The position numbers and the translations under genes were made by a program. Below are positions 10,498 to 21,246 of a stretch of 64,000 nt of DNA, piece after piece (position 1 is the first letter of the stretch; the number at the start of each line of letters is the position of its first letter). Origin of the DNA: Closterium sp. Naga37s-1. Lineage: Eukaryota; Streptophyta; Zygnematophyceae; Desmidiales; Closteriaceae. The stretch lies in assembly GCA_947471745.1 (NCBI GenBank), contig CANJKZ010000826.1:310001-374000 (forward strand), written 5' to 3'. The notes beneath the pieces were generated by a model. The model was given only the letters and a program-made list of their open reading frames with translations, searched no databases and was not told the origin of the DNA.

Positions 10498-11315
10498 ATG
10501 TGTGTGTGTATGGAATGGTATGAGGGCATGGGATAATATATATTTCATGCTTATAATTGTGTGTGAATGTTGAGTCATGATGTCGAGTGTGTGTGTCGAG
10601 TCAATAGCGAGTTATCGCTAGACGCGTGTTACGCGGTCGTTTGTGTCTCGCGCGCGGTTTCTATTTTGTCGTGCGCGGTTTCTATTTTGTCCTGTGTCGA
10701 ACGTTCGGCGTGTCGCAGGTGTGTGCAGCAGACCCATCAAGAACTCAAGGATGAGTTTGTGATGAAGAGCCCGAGCCTTGGTGTCAAGCCTCAAGTGATT
10801 TCGAAGCTCGCCAAAAGGGTACACCTCAAGATATTGAAGATAGTTACATTACTTTGTGTAGTGTAACATTTCACTTGGTGTAGGCCCTAGTGAAGGGTAG
10901 TTTCGAGACCCTTCGTGGTTGGGGACAGTGTGGCACTGTTCCACATCACTGTACCTCGGCTCTTGGGGTTTGTAGGAGCTGGGAGTCATTCCCAACTCGT
11001 AACTCTTCCTATCTTGTGTTCTAAGACTATAATGGCTGCCATAGTACCGTTCGTTCAAACCGACGCTGTGTCGTCAATTCTTTATCAAATCGTGCAATCT
11101 AAATTGATAATTGTAGACGACGTGAAGACGCTCCAGATCCAATTTGAATCAAGTCATTTGCAGCTGTGAGCAGAACGCTATCAACGTTTGAAGCCGCTGT
11201 GCAGAAATCCGTCTGTGCTCTCTATCTTTCGTTTTTGGCACATTCAAGCCTATTGTGACTATAACATCTCCACGTCGCCGATTACACGAATTTCCGCGTC
11301 GCTAACCGGTTCAAG
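10498..11315 (+). other. Between gag fragments; possible gag remnant
   Basis: There is no intact gene. A short frame at about 10731-10850 after a GTGTGTGCAG acceptor-like site reads QTHQELKDEFVMKSPSLGVK and could be a further gag exon. The rest is AT-rich with TGTG runs. Whether the element's gag was spliced or is simply decayed cannot be told. Confidence 0.35.
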
Positions 11316-11588
11316 ATGTATGAAGAGAAGAGCTTGTTCACCTCGCGCCCATTCAAGCAAGCCATGGCGGACGTTGCGGCCATGGAACGCGCCCAAGGCA
11401 ACCCCGGCCGCGCCGCACGAGGTGGAGGGCGAGGAACCGGTGCATTTGGCAACAAACGTGGTCCACCAATGGACAACAACATCAGGAGCTTTCGTGGAAC
11501 CTGCTTCAAGTGCGGACAGCCCGGCCACATGGCCAATATGTGCCCCGATAATGGGCGAGGGGCCCAAGGACCCGCGCCGGTGGTGTGA
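11316..11588 (+). CDS. Gag C-terminal part with CCHC zinc knuckle
   Basis: 90 residues starting MYEEKSLFTSRPFKQAM, then an Arg/Gly-rich stretch and one zinc knuckle CFKCGQPGHMANMC (C-x2-C-x4-H-x4-C), the usual nucleic-acid-binding motif of retroelement Gag. The reading frame is open upstream only to a stop about 50 bp before the ATG, so it is probably a piece of a longer Gag now separated from the ORF at 9562. It belongs to the YR element. Confidence 0.7.
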   Translation: MYEEKSLFTSRPFKQAMADVAAMERAQGNPGRAARGGGRGTGAFGNKRGPPMDNNIRSFRGTCFKCGQPGHMANMCPDNGRGAQGPAPVV

Positions 11589-11915
11589 CCCTATGAGAGG
11601 GAAACCACTTGGGGCGCCGAGAGCACGTTGCATGGGCAACATGGTGTGCTTAGGCCGCTGGCCAGACCCTGCGGGGCGAGTAGAATGGCCGCCGGCCGAC
11701 CCCTAGGGAAGGGAGTAGGACTAGGAGTCCTAGGACTTAGCCATGGGTGGCAATCATGAGTTGTATGCGTGTTAAAGCATGAAATATGGGCCGGAGTGGC
11801 AAGTCATGTGGACAATCGTTGATGTGTGGCTTAATGAATGAAATTTAAAATATTGGAACCTGGATTATTGAAGCGAGCAGCCCTCGGAGAGTGAGGCCTA
11901 AGCGGTTGAGGTACT

Positions 11916-11946
<31 letters not shown>

Positions 11947-12454
11947 GGGAGAAGAGGAGAAAGAACGAAAGACAAGGAGAAGTGTGAGATGATGAAGATG
12001 TTGACTCTTAAGGAGGCCACACTATTTGGCCAGCACCAGCCCAATTTAACGGGACACGAGAGGGCCACTTGCGCGACAAGCGCACAAGGAGGGCATACGA
12101 AGCATATTACTACGCGCAATTGACACGATGGGCAAAGAGCCCACGAGACAAGGCACGTTATCATAAAAAATGTGCAAAGCACAATCCGGCAGCCCACCCC
12201 GAGCTCGTCGAACATCGAGAGCCCTCGGGTGCACATACGGCAAGCCTAAGGACGTGTATATTAGGCGTTGAAAGACAAAAAAAAAAAAAAAAAAAAAAAA
12301 AAAAACAACAACAACAAGGGAGAGAGATGTGAACGTATCAATATGAAAGAGAAGGGGAAGGGTGGGTAAATAGCCTACCTCGTGAGGGTTCGGCCATACA
12401 CTGCCTCGTTGTTCGCTAGTACATGCACTCGTATTAATAGCAACTAGAGCTGAT

Positions 12455-12490
<36 letters not shown>

Positions 12491-12547
12491 GTCTTCACAG
12501 CCTGTGCCCTTTTTGCGACCCGTTGCACAGATCCACCGGATGGCGGG
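11589..12547. other. Element interior with three long A tracts
   Basis: Homopolymers of A lie at 11916-11938 (23, followed by 11 G), 12277-12305 (29) and 12457-12489 (33). Between them a plus-strand frame at 12069-12280 (RDKARYHKKCAKHNPAAHPE) looks coding and may be the start of the element's ORF2, now cut off. No other gene is seen. Confidence 0.5.
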
Positions 12548-14009
12548 ATGGGCGAGCGACACATCCCCTACGAATACGCGATCACAGATAAGCTCGTCAC
12601 AAAGATGTGCGGTCGGCTACGCTTGGCATTCCCATGGTGGAGCTCATGGTGCGACAGCAGCTTCATACTCTCAGTGATACTTCACGGTTACTGGATGCCG
12701 TGGGAACTCATCCCCCCAGCGCCGTTCCAGCGCGACAATCACGCGGGCGCACAGATCCACGCCCAGTTTACCAAACAGGCTATTAGCGAGCTCCTAGAAA
12801 GCGGCGCAGCTGCTCTTGCCCCCGCGGCTCAGACCGTATGCATTAGCCCACTGAACGTGGTGGTCCAAAGAGAGAAATGCCGACTGATCCTCGACCTCCG
12901 CCAAGTGAACCTGCACCTGCGCATTCCAAAATTCAAGTACGAGGGGCTCAATTGGGTTGCGGAGATCGCTCGCGTGGGCGACTGGATGTTCTCTATCGAC
13001 CTAAAGTCTGGGTATCACCACGTGGATATTCACCCATCATGCTGGAAGTACCTGGGATTTCGATTTGACGGAAAGACATACATATTCCGCTCGCTCCCGT
13101 TCGGCCTCGCGACGGCCCCATTCGTTTTTACACAACTGATCAAACAACTCGCTCGGCGCTGGCGAGCCATGGGCATACGGGTCATTCCTTATGTCGACGA
13201 CATCCTCTTCCTTTGTGACACGGAAGCGAAAGCACGAGCCACATGTCAATCAATCATACATGACCTCAACAAGGCAGGGCTTGTGATCAACTCGAAAAAG
13301 TCGCATCTACAACCGACCCAGCAGTTGCGTTTCCTGGGCGTCGAGTTAGACACTGACCGTGGTCAGTTCTCTATCAGTGCTGAACGTCGAGCCTCACTAC
13401 TCTCCACCCTCCAAGTCCTTAGGCAGAACGCAAGGTCCCGGTCCGTCACATCGCCAGAGTCACCGGCATGCTGGCATCCATGTCACTGGCTCTTGGGGCG
13501 ACGACACGAGCGTTCAGTCAAGGCCTGCTGCAGGCAATCCAGCAGGCACCATCATGGAATAGTAAAGTGCTGCTGGACCCTATGGCGATTGAAGAACTGG
13601 ACTTTTGGCGCCACGAGTTCGACAAATTCAACGGCGCCCCATTTCACGTCCCCAACAGCTACGATGCCGTCATCCATGTGGATGCCAGCGCACACAGTTG
13701 GGGAGCGACGTTGGACAAGTTCCCAGGACGGCGTATCGAGGCAAGTGCGGCAATGCCGAAGCATCTGCTAGAGGCATCCAACACGCAGCGAGAGATAGAT
13801 GGCGTTCTATGGGCACTCCAAACGTTTTCAGAAAGAATCCGCGACCAGCACGTCCTCGCAAGGACCGATAACCAAGGCGTTTTCTTCATCCTTCGGAAAG
13901 GTGGTTCAAGGCACACCAACCTTACAGCGACGTGCAAGTTGATCATCCAGACATGCATGACTTTTCGGATTCGGCTCGTGGTCGAATGGATCCCGCGCGA
14001 ACTAAACAC
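12548..14009 (+). pseudogene. RT and first part of RNase H of the YR retroelement
   Basis: The reverse transcriptase runs from about 12800: VVVQREKCRLILDLRQVN, FSIDLKSGYHHVDIHP (first catalytic Asp), LPFGLATAPFVFTQL, and the catalytic YVDDILF at about 13190. It then has LNKAGLVINSKKS and LRFLGVELD. At about 13430 the frame shifts by one base: the text continues in another frame as VPVRHIARVTGMLASMSLAL. RNase H follows from about 13670 (VIHVDASAHSWGATLDKF; NTQREIDGVLWAL; ARTDNQGVFFIL; VVEWIPRELNT). The copia element inserts at 14010 directly after the ELNT codons. The sequence type (LKSGYHH, VDASAHSWG) is that of DIRS-order elements rather than Ty3. Confidence 0.88.
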
Positions 14010-14144
14010 TGAGAAGATTTGAACAAGAATGAATGAACTATGAATGAAGTGAGTACATATAGGAAACCATAATTGGGTTGTACCCCCTATGGGATACCCT
14101 ACTATAGCCTACACAACTGCATAAGCTATATATATGTTCTGACA
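14010..14144 (-). repeat. copia-1 3' LTR
   Basis: 135 bp. On the plus strand it begins TGAGAAGATTTGAACAAG and ends TATGTTCTGACA. It is nearly identical to 21247-21381. Confidence 0.95.
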
Positions 14145-14349
14145 CACCCCCATAGGCAAAGTGGGGGAGAACAAGGGGTCACAAGACCAGTCACGCAAAG
14201 CACAGCAAGCTCAGGGTGGATCACAAAGTCACCACACAGTCCGAGCACAACGACAAGGCCACAAGGCCAGTTCACATGCAGGAGTGCACATATATATATA
14301 GAGCTAGACAAGCAAGAGCAGGTATATATATGTGACAGTACAAGCAAGG

Positions 14350-17300
14350 TCAAGAGGAGAGCAAGTGAGGCAAGACAGGTACAAGACCCAGCTGAGTGCA
14401 GAAGCGCTGATGGTCACAAGGCGCAAGTGCCTTGGTGAACACATCAGCAGTGTTGGCCTCAGAGGCCACGTACGCAAGTCGCAACTGACCACGCTGCTGC
14501 AGCTCACGAGCAAGAAAGTAACGAAGAGCAATGTGCTTCGTTCTGTGCTCCAAGCGCTGCTCTCGACACAAGGCCAGCATGGCCTTGTTATCTACGTACA
14601 GCACTGGAGGAGAACGAGGCGGCTCTCCAAGGTCAGTCAGCAGGTAGGTGAGCCAGCGAAGCTCCTGTGCAGCCATGGCCCCGGCGTAGATCTCAGCCTC
14701 ACAACTGGAGCCGAGAACAGAGGACGAGCGAGTAGCCCGCCACGAGACAGAGCCGGAACCAAGACTGAAGGTGTAACCCTGCGACGACCGCTGCGTAGCC
14801 TGGTCGTCAGCCCAAGAAGCGTCCGCGTGCCCAGTGAGGACCACTGGACTCCGCCCTCCAAGCACTAGCCCCATGCCCGACGTACTGCACAAGTAGCGCA
14901 ACACCCTCTTCGCTGCAGCCATGTGCTCTGGTCGGTGTCTCCCAGGAGCAACATAGCGTGCAAGAATGCTAAGAGGGTATGCAAGGTCAGGTCGTGTGCA
15001 GGTCATCAGGTACATGAGGCAGCCAACAAGCTCTGGGTACGGGCCACTCGACTCTACGGACTCATCCGAAGGCAGAGCTGAGAGCGAGTGGCGAGTAGAC
15101 AGAGGAGTGGCCTGAGGCGAGGAGTACGTGAAGCCGAAGCGCTGAAGGACCTGCTGCACCATGTGTGACTGAGTCAAGGTAATGGTGCGGCGTGCTCTGT
15201 CCCGAGTGATCTGCAAGCCAAGGTAGCTGCGCAGTTCACCCAGGTCTGTGCACGTGTGTCTCTTCTGTAGCTCGGACTTCACGTAGGCTAGTCCAGCAGT
15301 GTCAGCTGTGGCAAAGACCAAGTCGTCGACGTACACGAGGATGTAGAACGGCGGCAAAGAAGTGTCGGTGCGCAGAAACAACGACGGGTCAGCCGTAGAG
15401 GGAGCAAACCCAAGAGCCGCAAGCGTAGTCCTCAGTGTGTCGTGCCACTCACGCGGTGCCTGGCGGAGACCGTAGACTGGCCGTCGGAGGCTCCACTGGG
15501 TGCCAGTAGGGAACGTCCCAGTGAAGCCAGGTGGACGGCGCAGCCAGATCTCCTCGTGCAGGCTACCCTGCAAGAAAGCAGTGCTGAAGTCAAGAGAGTG
15601 GAGCTCGTAGTCGCGCTGAGCGGCTATGTGCAGCAGCACCCGAAGAGTGGTCATCTTCGGGGTGGGAGAGAAAGTCTGAAAGTAGTCAACTCCCTGCCGC
15701 TGACTGAAGCCACGAGCGACGTACCGCGCCTTGAAGACAGGTGGAGAGCCCGGCGGCCGCTTCACCCTGAAGATCCACATGCCACTGACGATGTTCGCCC
15801 CAGGAGGGGGAACCGCGTCAACGTAGGTGCCTGTGGACTTCCAGGACGCCATCTCTGCATCCATAGCTGCCTGCCACTGAGAGGAGTAGGGACCCTCTAC
15901 GGCCTCCGCGTAAGAGCGCGGAGTCGGGATGTCTAGTGCATCCGGGTCTCCCTCAGGGGCAAGTAGTACGGACGCGAGATGAGGTGAAGCAGCAGCCAGA
16001 CACTGGAACTCCTCCTGCCTGTCCTCAAGGACGTCCGTGCCAAGAGCACACTCACCCCCGACGGACGGAGGACAGACAGACGCAGACTCAGCAACAAGAC
16101 CGGCAGCGTAGTCTAGACGACAGCTAGCAGCAAAGTCGACGAGCTCAGCAACAAGAGCAGACGCAGCAGTGGACTCAAAAGAGGGGTCAGTGACGACAGT
16201 AGCAAGGAGACGTGTGACAGTAGGACTAGCAGCACGAAAAGAGTCGGACTCTGGGTCGGAAAGTGCAGGAAGGGAGGACTCAGGAGGAGAAGGCAAAGGG
16301 GCACGCAGAGGAGCAGTGGACGGACGCAAAGACATCCGGTGCGTGCCAGGGACAGGAGGAGGACGCTGACGCGAACCGCGACCACTAGCGCGAGCAGCAC
16401 GAACAGGCGACGCAGGACGAGACGCAGGCTCACGACGCTCAGCAAGACCTCCAGTGGGACCAGTGTAAGGAGAGGGAGCAGGAAGTGGGGAGGCGGGCTC
16501 TAACTGGGACTGTGACTGAACAGGCTGTGGACACGCTGCAGGAGGAGAAAGACCAAGAACCTGCTGTAGGAGTGGAACGAAGTACGGCCGAGGCCGCGCG
16601 GCGACTCCAGACACAGCAGGGACAGCACCCTCAGCAGCAGCACCAGCGCCAACAGCACCTCCAGCTCCAGTACCTCCAGCAGCACCAGCAGCACCCGCAG
16701 CAGGACCACCGCCAGGAAGGACAGGAGCAGTCTCAGCACCAACACCCGCGGCAGATCCAGCTCCAGGCGGACCCGAGGGCCCAGCAGCTCCGGGACCAGC
16801 GGCACAAGTACCCTCAGCAGCCGAAGGAGCTCCAGCTCCAGCAGTACGTCTCCAGCGGCGAGCAAACCACTCGCGCAGCTCCTGTGGAGAGAGGGGCTCC
16901 CGCCGAGGCGAAGCACCCGGAGAACCGCCAGGTCCCGCACCGCCAGACGCCACAAGGGGAGGTCCAGTGGCCGCAGGCTCCGTAGCTCCAGGCTCAGTAG
17001 CTCCAGACGCAGCACCCCCTGGCTCAGCACCCCCAGTCACAGCACCCCCAGGCTCAGCACCCCAAGACTCCGCACCCCCAGGCTCAGCACCCCCAGTCGC
17101 AGTACCCCCAGGCTCAGCACCCCCAGACTCAGCACCCCCAGGCTCAGCACCCCCAGGCTCAGCACCCACGCGCGTAGCACCCCCAGAGTCAGCACCCCCA
17201 GGCTCAGCACCCGCAGCAGGACCAGAGTCACCAGCAACCTCGACCGGCTCGACTGCGTCTACCTGGGACACACCTGAAGGGGCAGGACCCTGAGGGGGAA

Positions 17301-20265
17301 GGGGGTCTACCGGGGGGGGACCTGGCACAAGGAAGTGCGGTGGCGGGGGGAGGGAAGGAGTGCGGTAGGGGAAGAGGCGGTAGAAGGGGACTGACTCGTC
17401 GAACGTGACGTCCTGGGAGGACAGAACACGACGAGAGGAGGGGTGGTAGAACTGCCACCCTGGGGCGTCAGGGGGGAAGCCGAGGAAGACACAGGGAGCA
17501 GCACGAGGGGACAGCTTGTCCGCAGACAAGTCGCGGACAAACGCCCGAGATCCCCAGACACGGAACGCAGACGCATCGCCGACCTTCCCCGTCCACAGCA
17601 GAGCTGGGGAGGTCTCCGGCCGGGAGACCCTGGGGTGAAGGTTGATCTGATGCGCCGCGTACCGAACCGCAAACGGCCACAGAAAATGGGGGGCAGCCGC
17701 ATGCATCATGGACGTACGAGCGACGTCCATGACCATGCCAATGCGGCGCTCAGCAATCCCATTTTGCTGTGGAGAGTCCGGAAGCGTAAAGGTCTGGCGG
17801 ATGCCTCGTGCACGACAGTAGGCTCGCAGAAGGCCAGAGGAGAACTCTCCACCTCGGTCAGAGTGCAGACGCAGAACAGGAAAGTCCGAGCCGAAGCTCC
17901 TCCTGAGCTGGAGACGAGCTGCGCGGATCCAGTCGATCAACACCTCAGTGACATCACCCTTGCTGCGCAAGGGGAAGACTGTGGTGTAACGCGAGTAGTC
18001 GTCAACCACTAGCAGGAAGTAGCGCTCGTGACCCTGCCCACGGACGCGGGCCGGGCCCCACACGTCCATGTGAAGCGTCTGCAGAGGAGCCTCTGTCGGG
18101 GGAAACTGGGAGGAGTGAGGGGCAGCCCGGAGCCGCCCCTCGACACAGGGGACACAGGAAGGTCCGGGTCCCGAAGGAAGGGGAGGGAGAGACCGGGGAA
18201 GACCAGAGACAAGGACACGGGAAGCCATGCCCCGAAGACGAGGCAAGGAGGGGTGGCCAAGACGGTGGTGCCACAGGAGAGTCTCATGAGACAGGCGGCG
18301 ACACGAGCAGGGGGCAGACTCAGGACCAGACCTGGACGCTGCAGCAAACACCTGACCCGACGCAGCTACCTGGCCAGACGCAGGGACAGGAGGAGACTCA
18401 GTGGTCAGGGTGTAGAGACTCGACCCCGGCCGACGCGAAAACGTGGCCAGGTGTCGGCCTGTGCGGGCGTCCGAGCAGTGGGTCACCCGCTGACTCGCAG
18501 GAGTAAACTGGTGAACCCCCGCATCCTGCAGGTCAGCACCACTCACCAAGTTCGTCGAGAACGAGGGGAGGTACAGACCAGACAAGGTGCCCGAGGGGGC
18601 AGCCGGACACGGGAGGACAGTGGAGAAGTGAGAGAGGACAGGACCCCCAGAGGGGTCAGCCAGGGAGACTGCAACCGGCCGGCCAAGCGGCGTGAGTGTG
18701 GTGCGGTCTCGAAAGAAGGAGCGAGAAGCTCCTGAGTCAAGCGTGAAGGTGAGGGAGGCCGAAGCCGACGCAGTACCTGAGAGCGCAGCCTCACCAGTAC
18801 CTGAGAGTGCAGACGCACTGGCACCTAGAGCAGCAGCCGCAGAAGTACCTGGCGCAGCAGTACCAATGCCCGGGTCGGGCGGGAAACACCGGTAACAGTC
18901 ACCCTCCTCACTAATAGTCACAGCATACATGGCAGCAAGGATAGCATCAAAGTCAAGATCAAAGATAGCTACGCCAGCCCTAGACAGCTCTCCCCAACGG
19001 GGAATCTCACTAGCCTCGGGGAACTGCTGACGCCAAGCGTCCGTCAGGCGGCCAAAGCAGCGCTGGGTGGGGTGGGCACCCCCACACTGCTCACCCGCGC
19101 GGTCGCCGGAACGAAGGACGTAGGTGCACGGACCAAAACCCCCACCCCGCTGACGCTGCGTGTACCACTCACGGAGCTGCTGGGGCGGGGGGATGTCCCG
19201 CGAACGCTGCTGCTGCTGCTGCTGCTGACGCTGGCCACCAACAGAGCCGCTACGCTGCGGGGCACCACCCCGACCAGCGCCACCCCCTCCGCCACCGCCG
19301 CCTCCACCTCCACCACCACCGCTGCCTCCGCTCCCACCGCTGCCGCCACCACCGCCTCCTCCTCCGCTGCTGCCACCGCCACCACCGCCCCCGCCACCAC
19401 CCCCACCGCCACCCCCACTCCCTCCGCCGCCTCCACCGCCACCTCCACCGCCCCCGCCAGTTCCACCCGCGCCCTTGCCCCCCTTGCCCCTGCCAGGGCG
19501 GCGTCTCCCGCTAGGGGCAGACGCCGCGCAGACCGACTCAAGACCAAGCAGGTCGGCAGCAGCAGCAGAGGCAACAGAGGGCAGCAGGGGGGAAGGAGAA
19601 CACCCCTCAAAGATGGGGGTGCGAGGGTCACCACGAGAGGCTCCTACAGCGACGATGCTCTTCTCCGCCGCCAGGAGGGACTTCTCGAGGAGGTCGACAG
19701 TGAGAGTGGTGGGACAGACTGAGAGGAAGTGGTCCCTGACTACGCGAAGGGAGTCAGGGAGGCGTGTGACTATGTAATAGAGAGTGATGTACATGGGGGG
19801 GGGGTTCTTGGCGCAGAACTCAGCAGGAAGGGCGGCGCGGTAGCGAGTGTCACTAGTGCGGAGGTGCGTAATGAGGTCAGCGACAGTGGGAAAGGCAGCA
19901 AGGTCAGGAAAGAGGTACGGTAGCATGAGGCGGCTCAGGGCAGCAGTGGCAGTGGAAGAGTAGCGCGCAACTACAGCGTCGTACAAGGTCTGAGCACTCT
20001 TGTACTGACTAAAGTGCGCGCGCTCAGTGGTAGGCAGGTGACGACGCACAGCAAGACGTGCAGCAGCATCGCGGGTGGCCCACTGAGAGCGAACAGTGGG
20101 GTCAGCATCAGCAGCAGGGGCAGGAGAGGCGCCAGAGGTGAGGTCAAAGAGGGAAAGACCGTCCGTCCTATCGCACTGTAAGAACAGCTGCAGGTCGTCG
20201 ACCCAGACCTCAAAGTCAATGGCTCGACCCTCAGCGTCAAAAGCGAGGACACTAGGGGTAGCCAT
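14350..20265 (-). CDS. copia-1 Gag-Pol polyprotein
   Basis: 1971 residues in one frame from MATPSVLAFDAEGRAIDFEV; the frame is open slightly upstream but this is the first ATG. Order: Gag domain of the UBN2 type (about 1-220); a very Gly-rich stretch (about 270-350); a possible zinc site CTYVLRSGDRAGEQC..H..C (about 385-410); protease with LDSGASRSFF (about 511); GAG-pre-integrase HHRLGHPSL (about 665); integrase from HMDVWGP with DDYSRY, HSDRGGEF and NGIAERRIG (about 735-900); a GGAEPGG repeat (about 1010-1075); RT from SGMWIFRVKR (about 1495) with YVDDLVFA (about 1644); RNase H with GHADASWADD, SSCEAEI and VDNKAML (about 1810-1940); end ADVFTKAL. All catalytic motifs I can check are intact. 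Confidence 0.95.
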   Translation of the reverse strand: MATPSVLAFDAEGRAIDFEVWVDDLQLFLQCDRTDGLSLFDLTSGASPAPAADADPTVRSQWATRDAAARLAVRRHLPTTERAHFSQYKSAQTLYDAVVARYSSTATAALSRLMLPYLFPDLAAFPTVADLITHLRTSDTRYRAALPAEFCAKNPPPMYITLYYIVTRLPDSLRVVRDHFLSVCPTTLTVDLLEKSLLAAEKSIVAVGASRGDPRTPIFEGCSPSPLLPSVASAAAADLLGLESVCAASAPSGRRRPGRGKGGKGAGGTGGGGGGGGGGGGGSGGGGGGGGGGGGGGGSSGGGGGGGGSGGSGGSGGGGGGGGGGGGGGAGRGGAPQRSGSVGGQRQQQQQQQRSRDIPPPQQLREWYTQRQRGGGFGPCTYVLRSGDRAGEQCGGAHPTQRCFGRLTDAWRQQFPEASEIPRWGELSRAGVAIFDLDFDAILAAMYAVTISEEGDCYRCFPPDPGIGTAAPGTSAAAALGASASALSGTGEAALSGTASASASLTFTLDSGASRSFFRDRTTLTPLGRPVAVSLADPSGGPVLSHFSTVLPCPAAPSGTLSGLYLPSFSTNLVSGADLQDAGVHQFTPASQRVTHCSDARTGRHLATFSRRPGSSLYTLTTESPPVPASGQVAASGQVFAAASRSGPESAPCSCRRLSHETLLWHHRLGHPSLPRLRGMASRVLVSGLPRSLPPLPSGPGPSCVPCVEGRLRAAPHSSQFPPTEAPLQTLHMDVWGPARVRGQGHERYFLLVVDDYSRYTTVFPLRSKGDVTEVLIDWIRAARLQLRRSFGSDFPVLRLHSDRGGEFSSGLLRAYCRARGIRQTFTLPDSPQQNGIAERRIGMVMDVARTSMMHAAAPHFLWPFAVRYAAHQINLHPRVSRPETSPALLWTGKVGDASAFRVWGSRAFVRDLSADKLSPRAAPCVFLGFPPDAPGWQFYHPSSRRVLSSQDVTFDESVPFYRLFPYRTPSLPPPPHFLVPGPPPVDPLPPQGPAPSGVSQVDAVEPVEVAGDSGPAAGAEPGGADSGGATRVGAEPGGAEPGGAESGGAEPGGTATGGAEPGGAESWGAEPGGAVTGGAEPGGAASGATEPGATEPAATGPPLVASGGAGPGGSPGASPRREPLSPQELREWFARRWRRTAGAGAPSAAEGTCAAGPGAAGPSGPPGAGSAAGVGAETAPVLPGGGPAAGAAGAAGGTGAGGAVGAGAAAEGAVPAVSGVAARPRPYFVPLLQQVLGLSPPAACPQPVQSQSQLEPASPLPAPSPYTGPTGGLAERREPASRPASPVRAARASGRGSRQRPPPVPGTHRMSLRPSTAPLRAPLPSPPESSLPALSDPESDSFRAASPTVTRLLATVVTDPSFESTAASALVAELVDFAASCRLDYAAGLVAESASVCPPSVGGECALGTDVLEDRQEEFQCLAAASPHLASVLLAPEGDPDALDIPTPRSYAEAVEGPYSSQWQAAMDAEMASWKSTGTYVDAVPPPGANIVSGMWIFRVKRPPGSPPVFKARYVARGFSQRQGVDYFQTFSPTPKMTTLRVLLHIAAQRDYELHSLDFSTAFLQGSLHEEIWLRRPPGFTGTFPTGTQWSLRRPVYGLRQAPREWHDTLRTTLAALGFAPSTADPSLFLRTDTSLPPFYILVYVDDLVFATADTAGLAYVKSELQKRHTCTDLGELRSYLGLQITRDRARRTITLTQSHMVQQVLQRFGFTYSSPQATPLSTRHSLSALPSDESVESSGPYPELVGCLMYLMTCTRPDLAYPLSILARYVAPGRHRPEHMAAAKRVLRYLCSTSGMGLVLGGRSPVVLTGHADASWADDQATQRSSQGYTFSLGSGSVSWRATRSSSVLGSSCEAEIYAGAMAAQELRWLTYLLTDLGEPPRSPPVLYVDNKAMLALCREQRLEHRTKHIALRYFLARELQQRGQLRLAYVASEANTADVFTKALAPCDHQRFCTQLGLVPVLPHLLSS

Positions 20266-20324
20266 GACGACGACAGTGTAGTAGTGCAAGCAGTAGGGGA
20301 AGGGCACGCAGTAACAGTGGTGCT

Positions 20325-21185
20325 GTGCTCACCAGGCAGGGCAGGTCGGGCGGCTCGGTAGTAGGGCGGCCCGGCAGCTGGGCGGCTCGGCGGCTCGGCT
20401 GCTGGGCGGCTCGGCTCCCGGGCGGCTCGGCGGCAGGGCGGCTCGGCGGCAGGGCGGCTCGGCGGCTCGGCTCCCGGGCGGCTCGGCGGCAGGGCGGCTC
20501 GGCGGCAGGGCGGCTCGACGGCTGGGCGGCTCGGCGGCTGGGCGGTCGGCTGCACGGCGGCTCGGCTGGTGGGCGGCCGGGCGGCTCGGCTGCAGCTGCT
20601 GGGCGGCTCGGCTGCGCTGCTGCTGGGCGGCTTGGCCGCTGTAGAGGAGCGGCGGGGCCGCTGCAGAAGGGCGGCGGGGCCGCTGGGTAGGGCGGCGGGG
20701 CCGCGAGATAGGGCAGCGGGGCCGCGTGGTAGAGTGGCGGGGGCCGTGCGATGGGGCGGCGGGGCCGCGAGGAAGGGCGGCGGGGCCGCGCGATGGGGCG
20801 GCGGGGCCGAGAGGAAGGGCGGCGGAGCCGCTAGGTAGGGCGGCGGGGCCGCGCGATGGGGCGGCGGGGCCGCGAGGAAGGGCGGCGGGGCCGCTAGGTA
20901 GGGCGGCGGGGCCTCACGATGGGGCGGCGAGGCCGCGAGGTAGGGCGGCGGGGCCGCGCAATGGGGCGGCGAGGCCGCGAGTAAGGGCGGCGGGGCCGCT
21001 AGGTAGGGCGGCGGGGCCGCGCAATAGGGCGGCGAGGCCGCGAGGTAGGGCGGCGGGGCCGTTAGGGAGGGCGGCGGGGCCGCTAGGAGAGAGGCGGCGG
21101 GGCCGCGATGAAGGGCCGCTAGGGCGGCTCGACGAAGTGAGGGCCCGGAGCGCGACTCGGGCTGGGCGCGCTTCGGGCAGGAAAA
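20325..21185 (-). repeat. GC-rich tandem leader of copia-1
   Basis: Between the 5' LTR/primer site and the gag ATG lies about 0.9 kb of short GC-rich repeats, with units such as GGGCGGCTCGGCGGCAG (20340-20640) and AAGGGCGGCGGGGCCGC (20650-21110). An A12 run is at about 21182-21193. It translates in several frames to Pro/Ala repeats, but I read it as an untranslated leader that grew by slippage. Confidence 0.75.
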
Positions 21186-21229
21186 AAAAAAAAACGATGT
21201 GGTGGGCCCTAAGCACAGTTCCCAAGGGG

Positions 21230-21246
21230 GAACCTGCTCGATACCA
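21230..21246 (-). promoter_or_regulatory. Primer binding site of copia-1
   Basis: Reverse complement directly inside the 5' LTR reads TGGTATCGAGCAGG. It resembles the TGGTATCAGAGC site complementary to initiator Met-tRNA that plant copia elements use. Confidence 0.75.

Noticed and set aside
16485..19722. Plus-strand frames of 100-230 codons across copia-1
   Set aside because: They are antisense shadows of the intact minus-strand Gag-Pol gene and lack recognisable domains.
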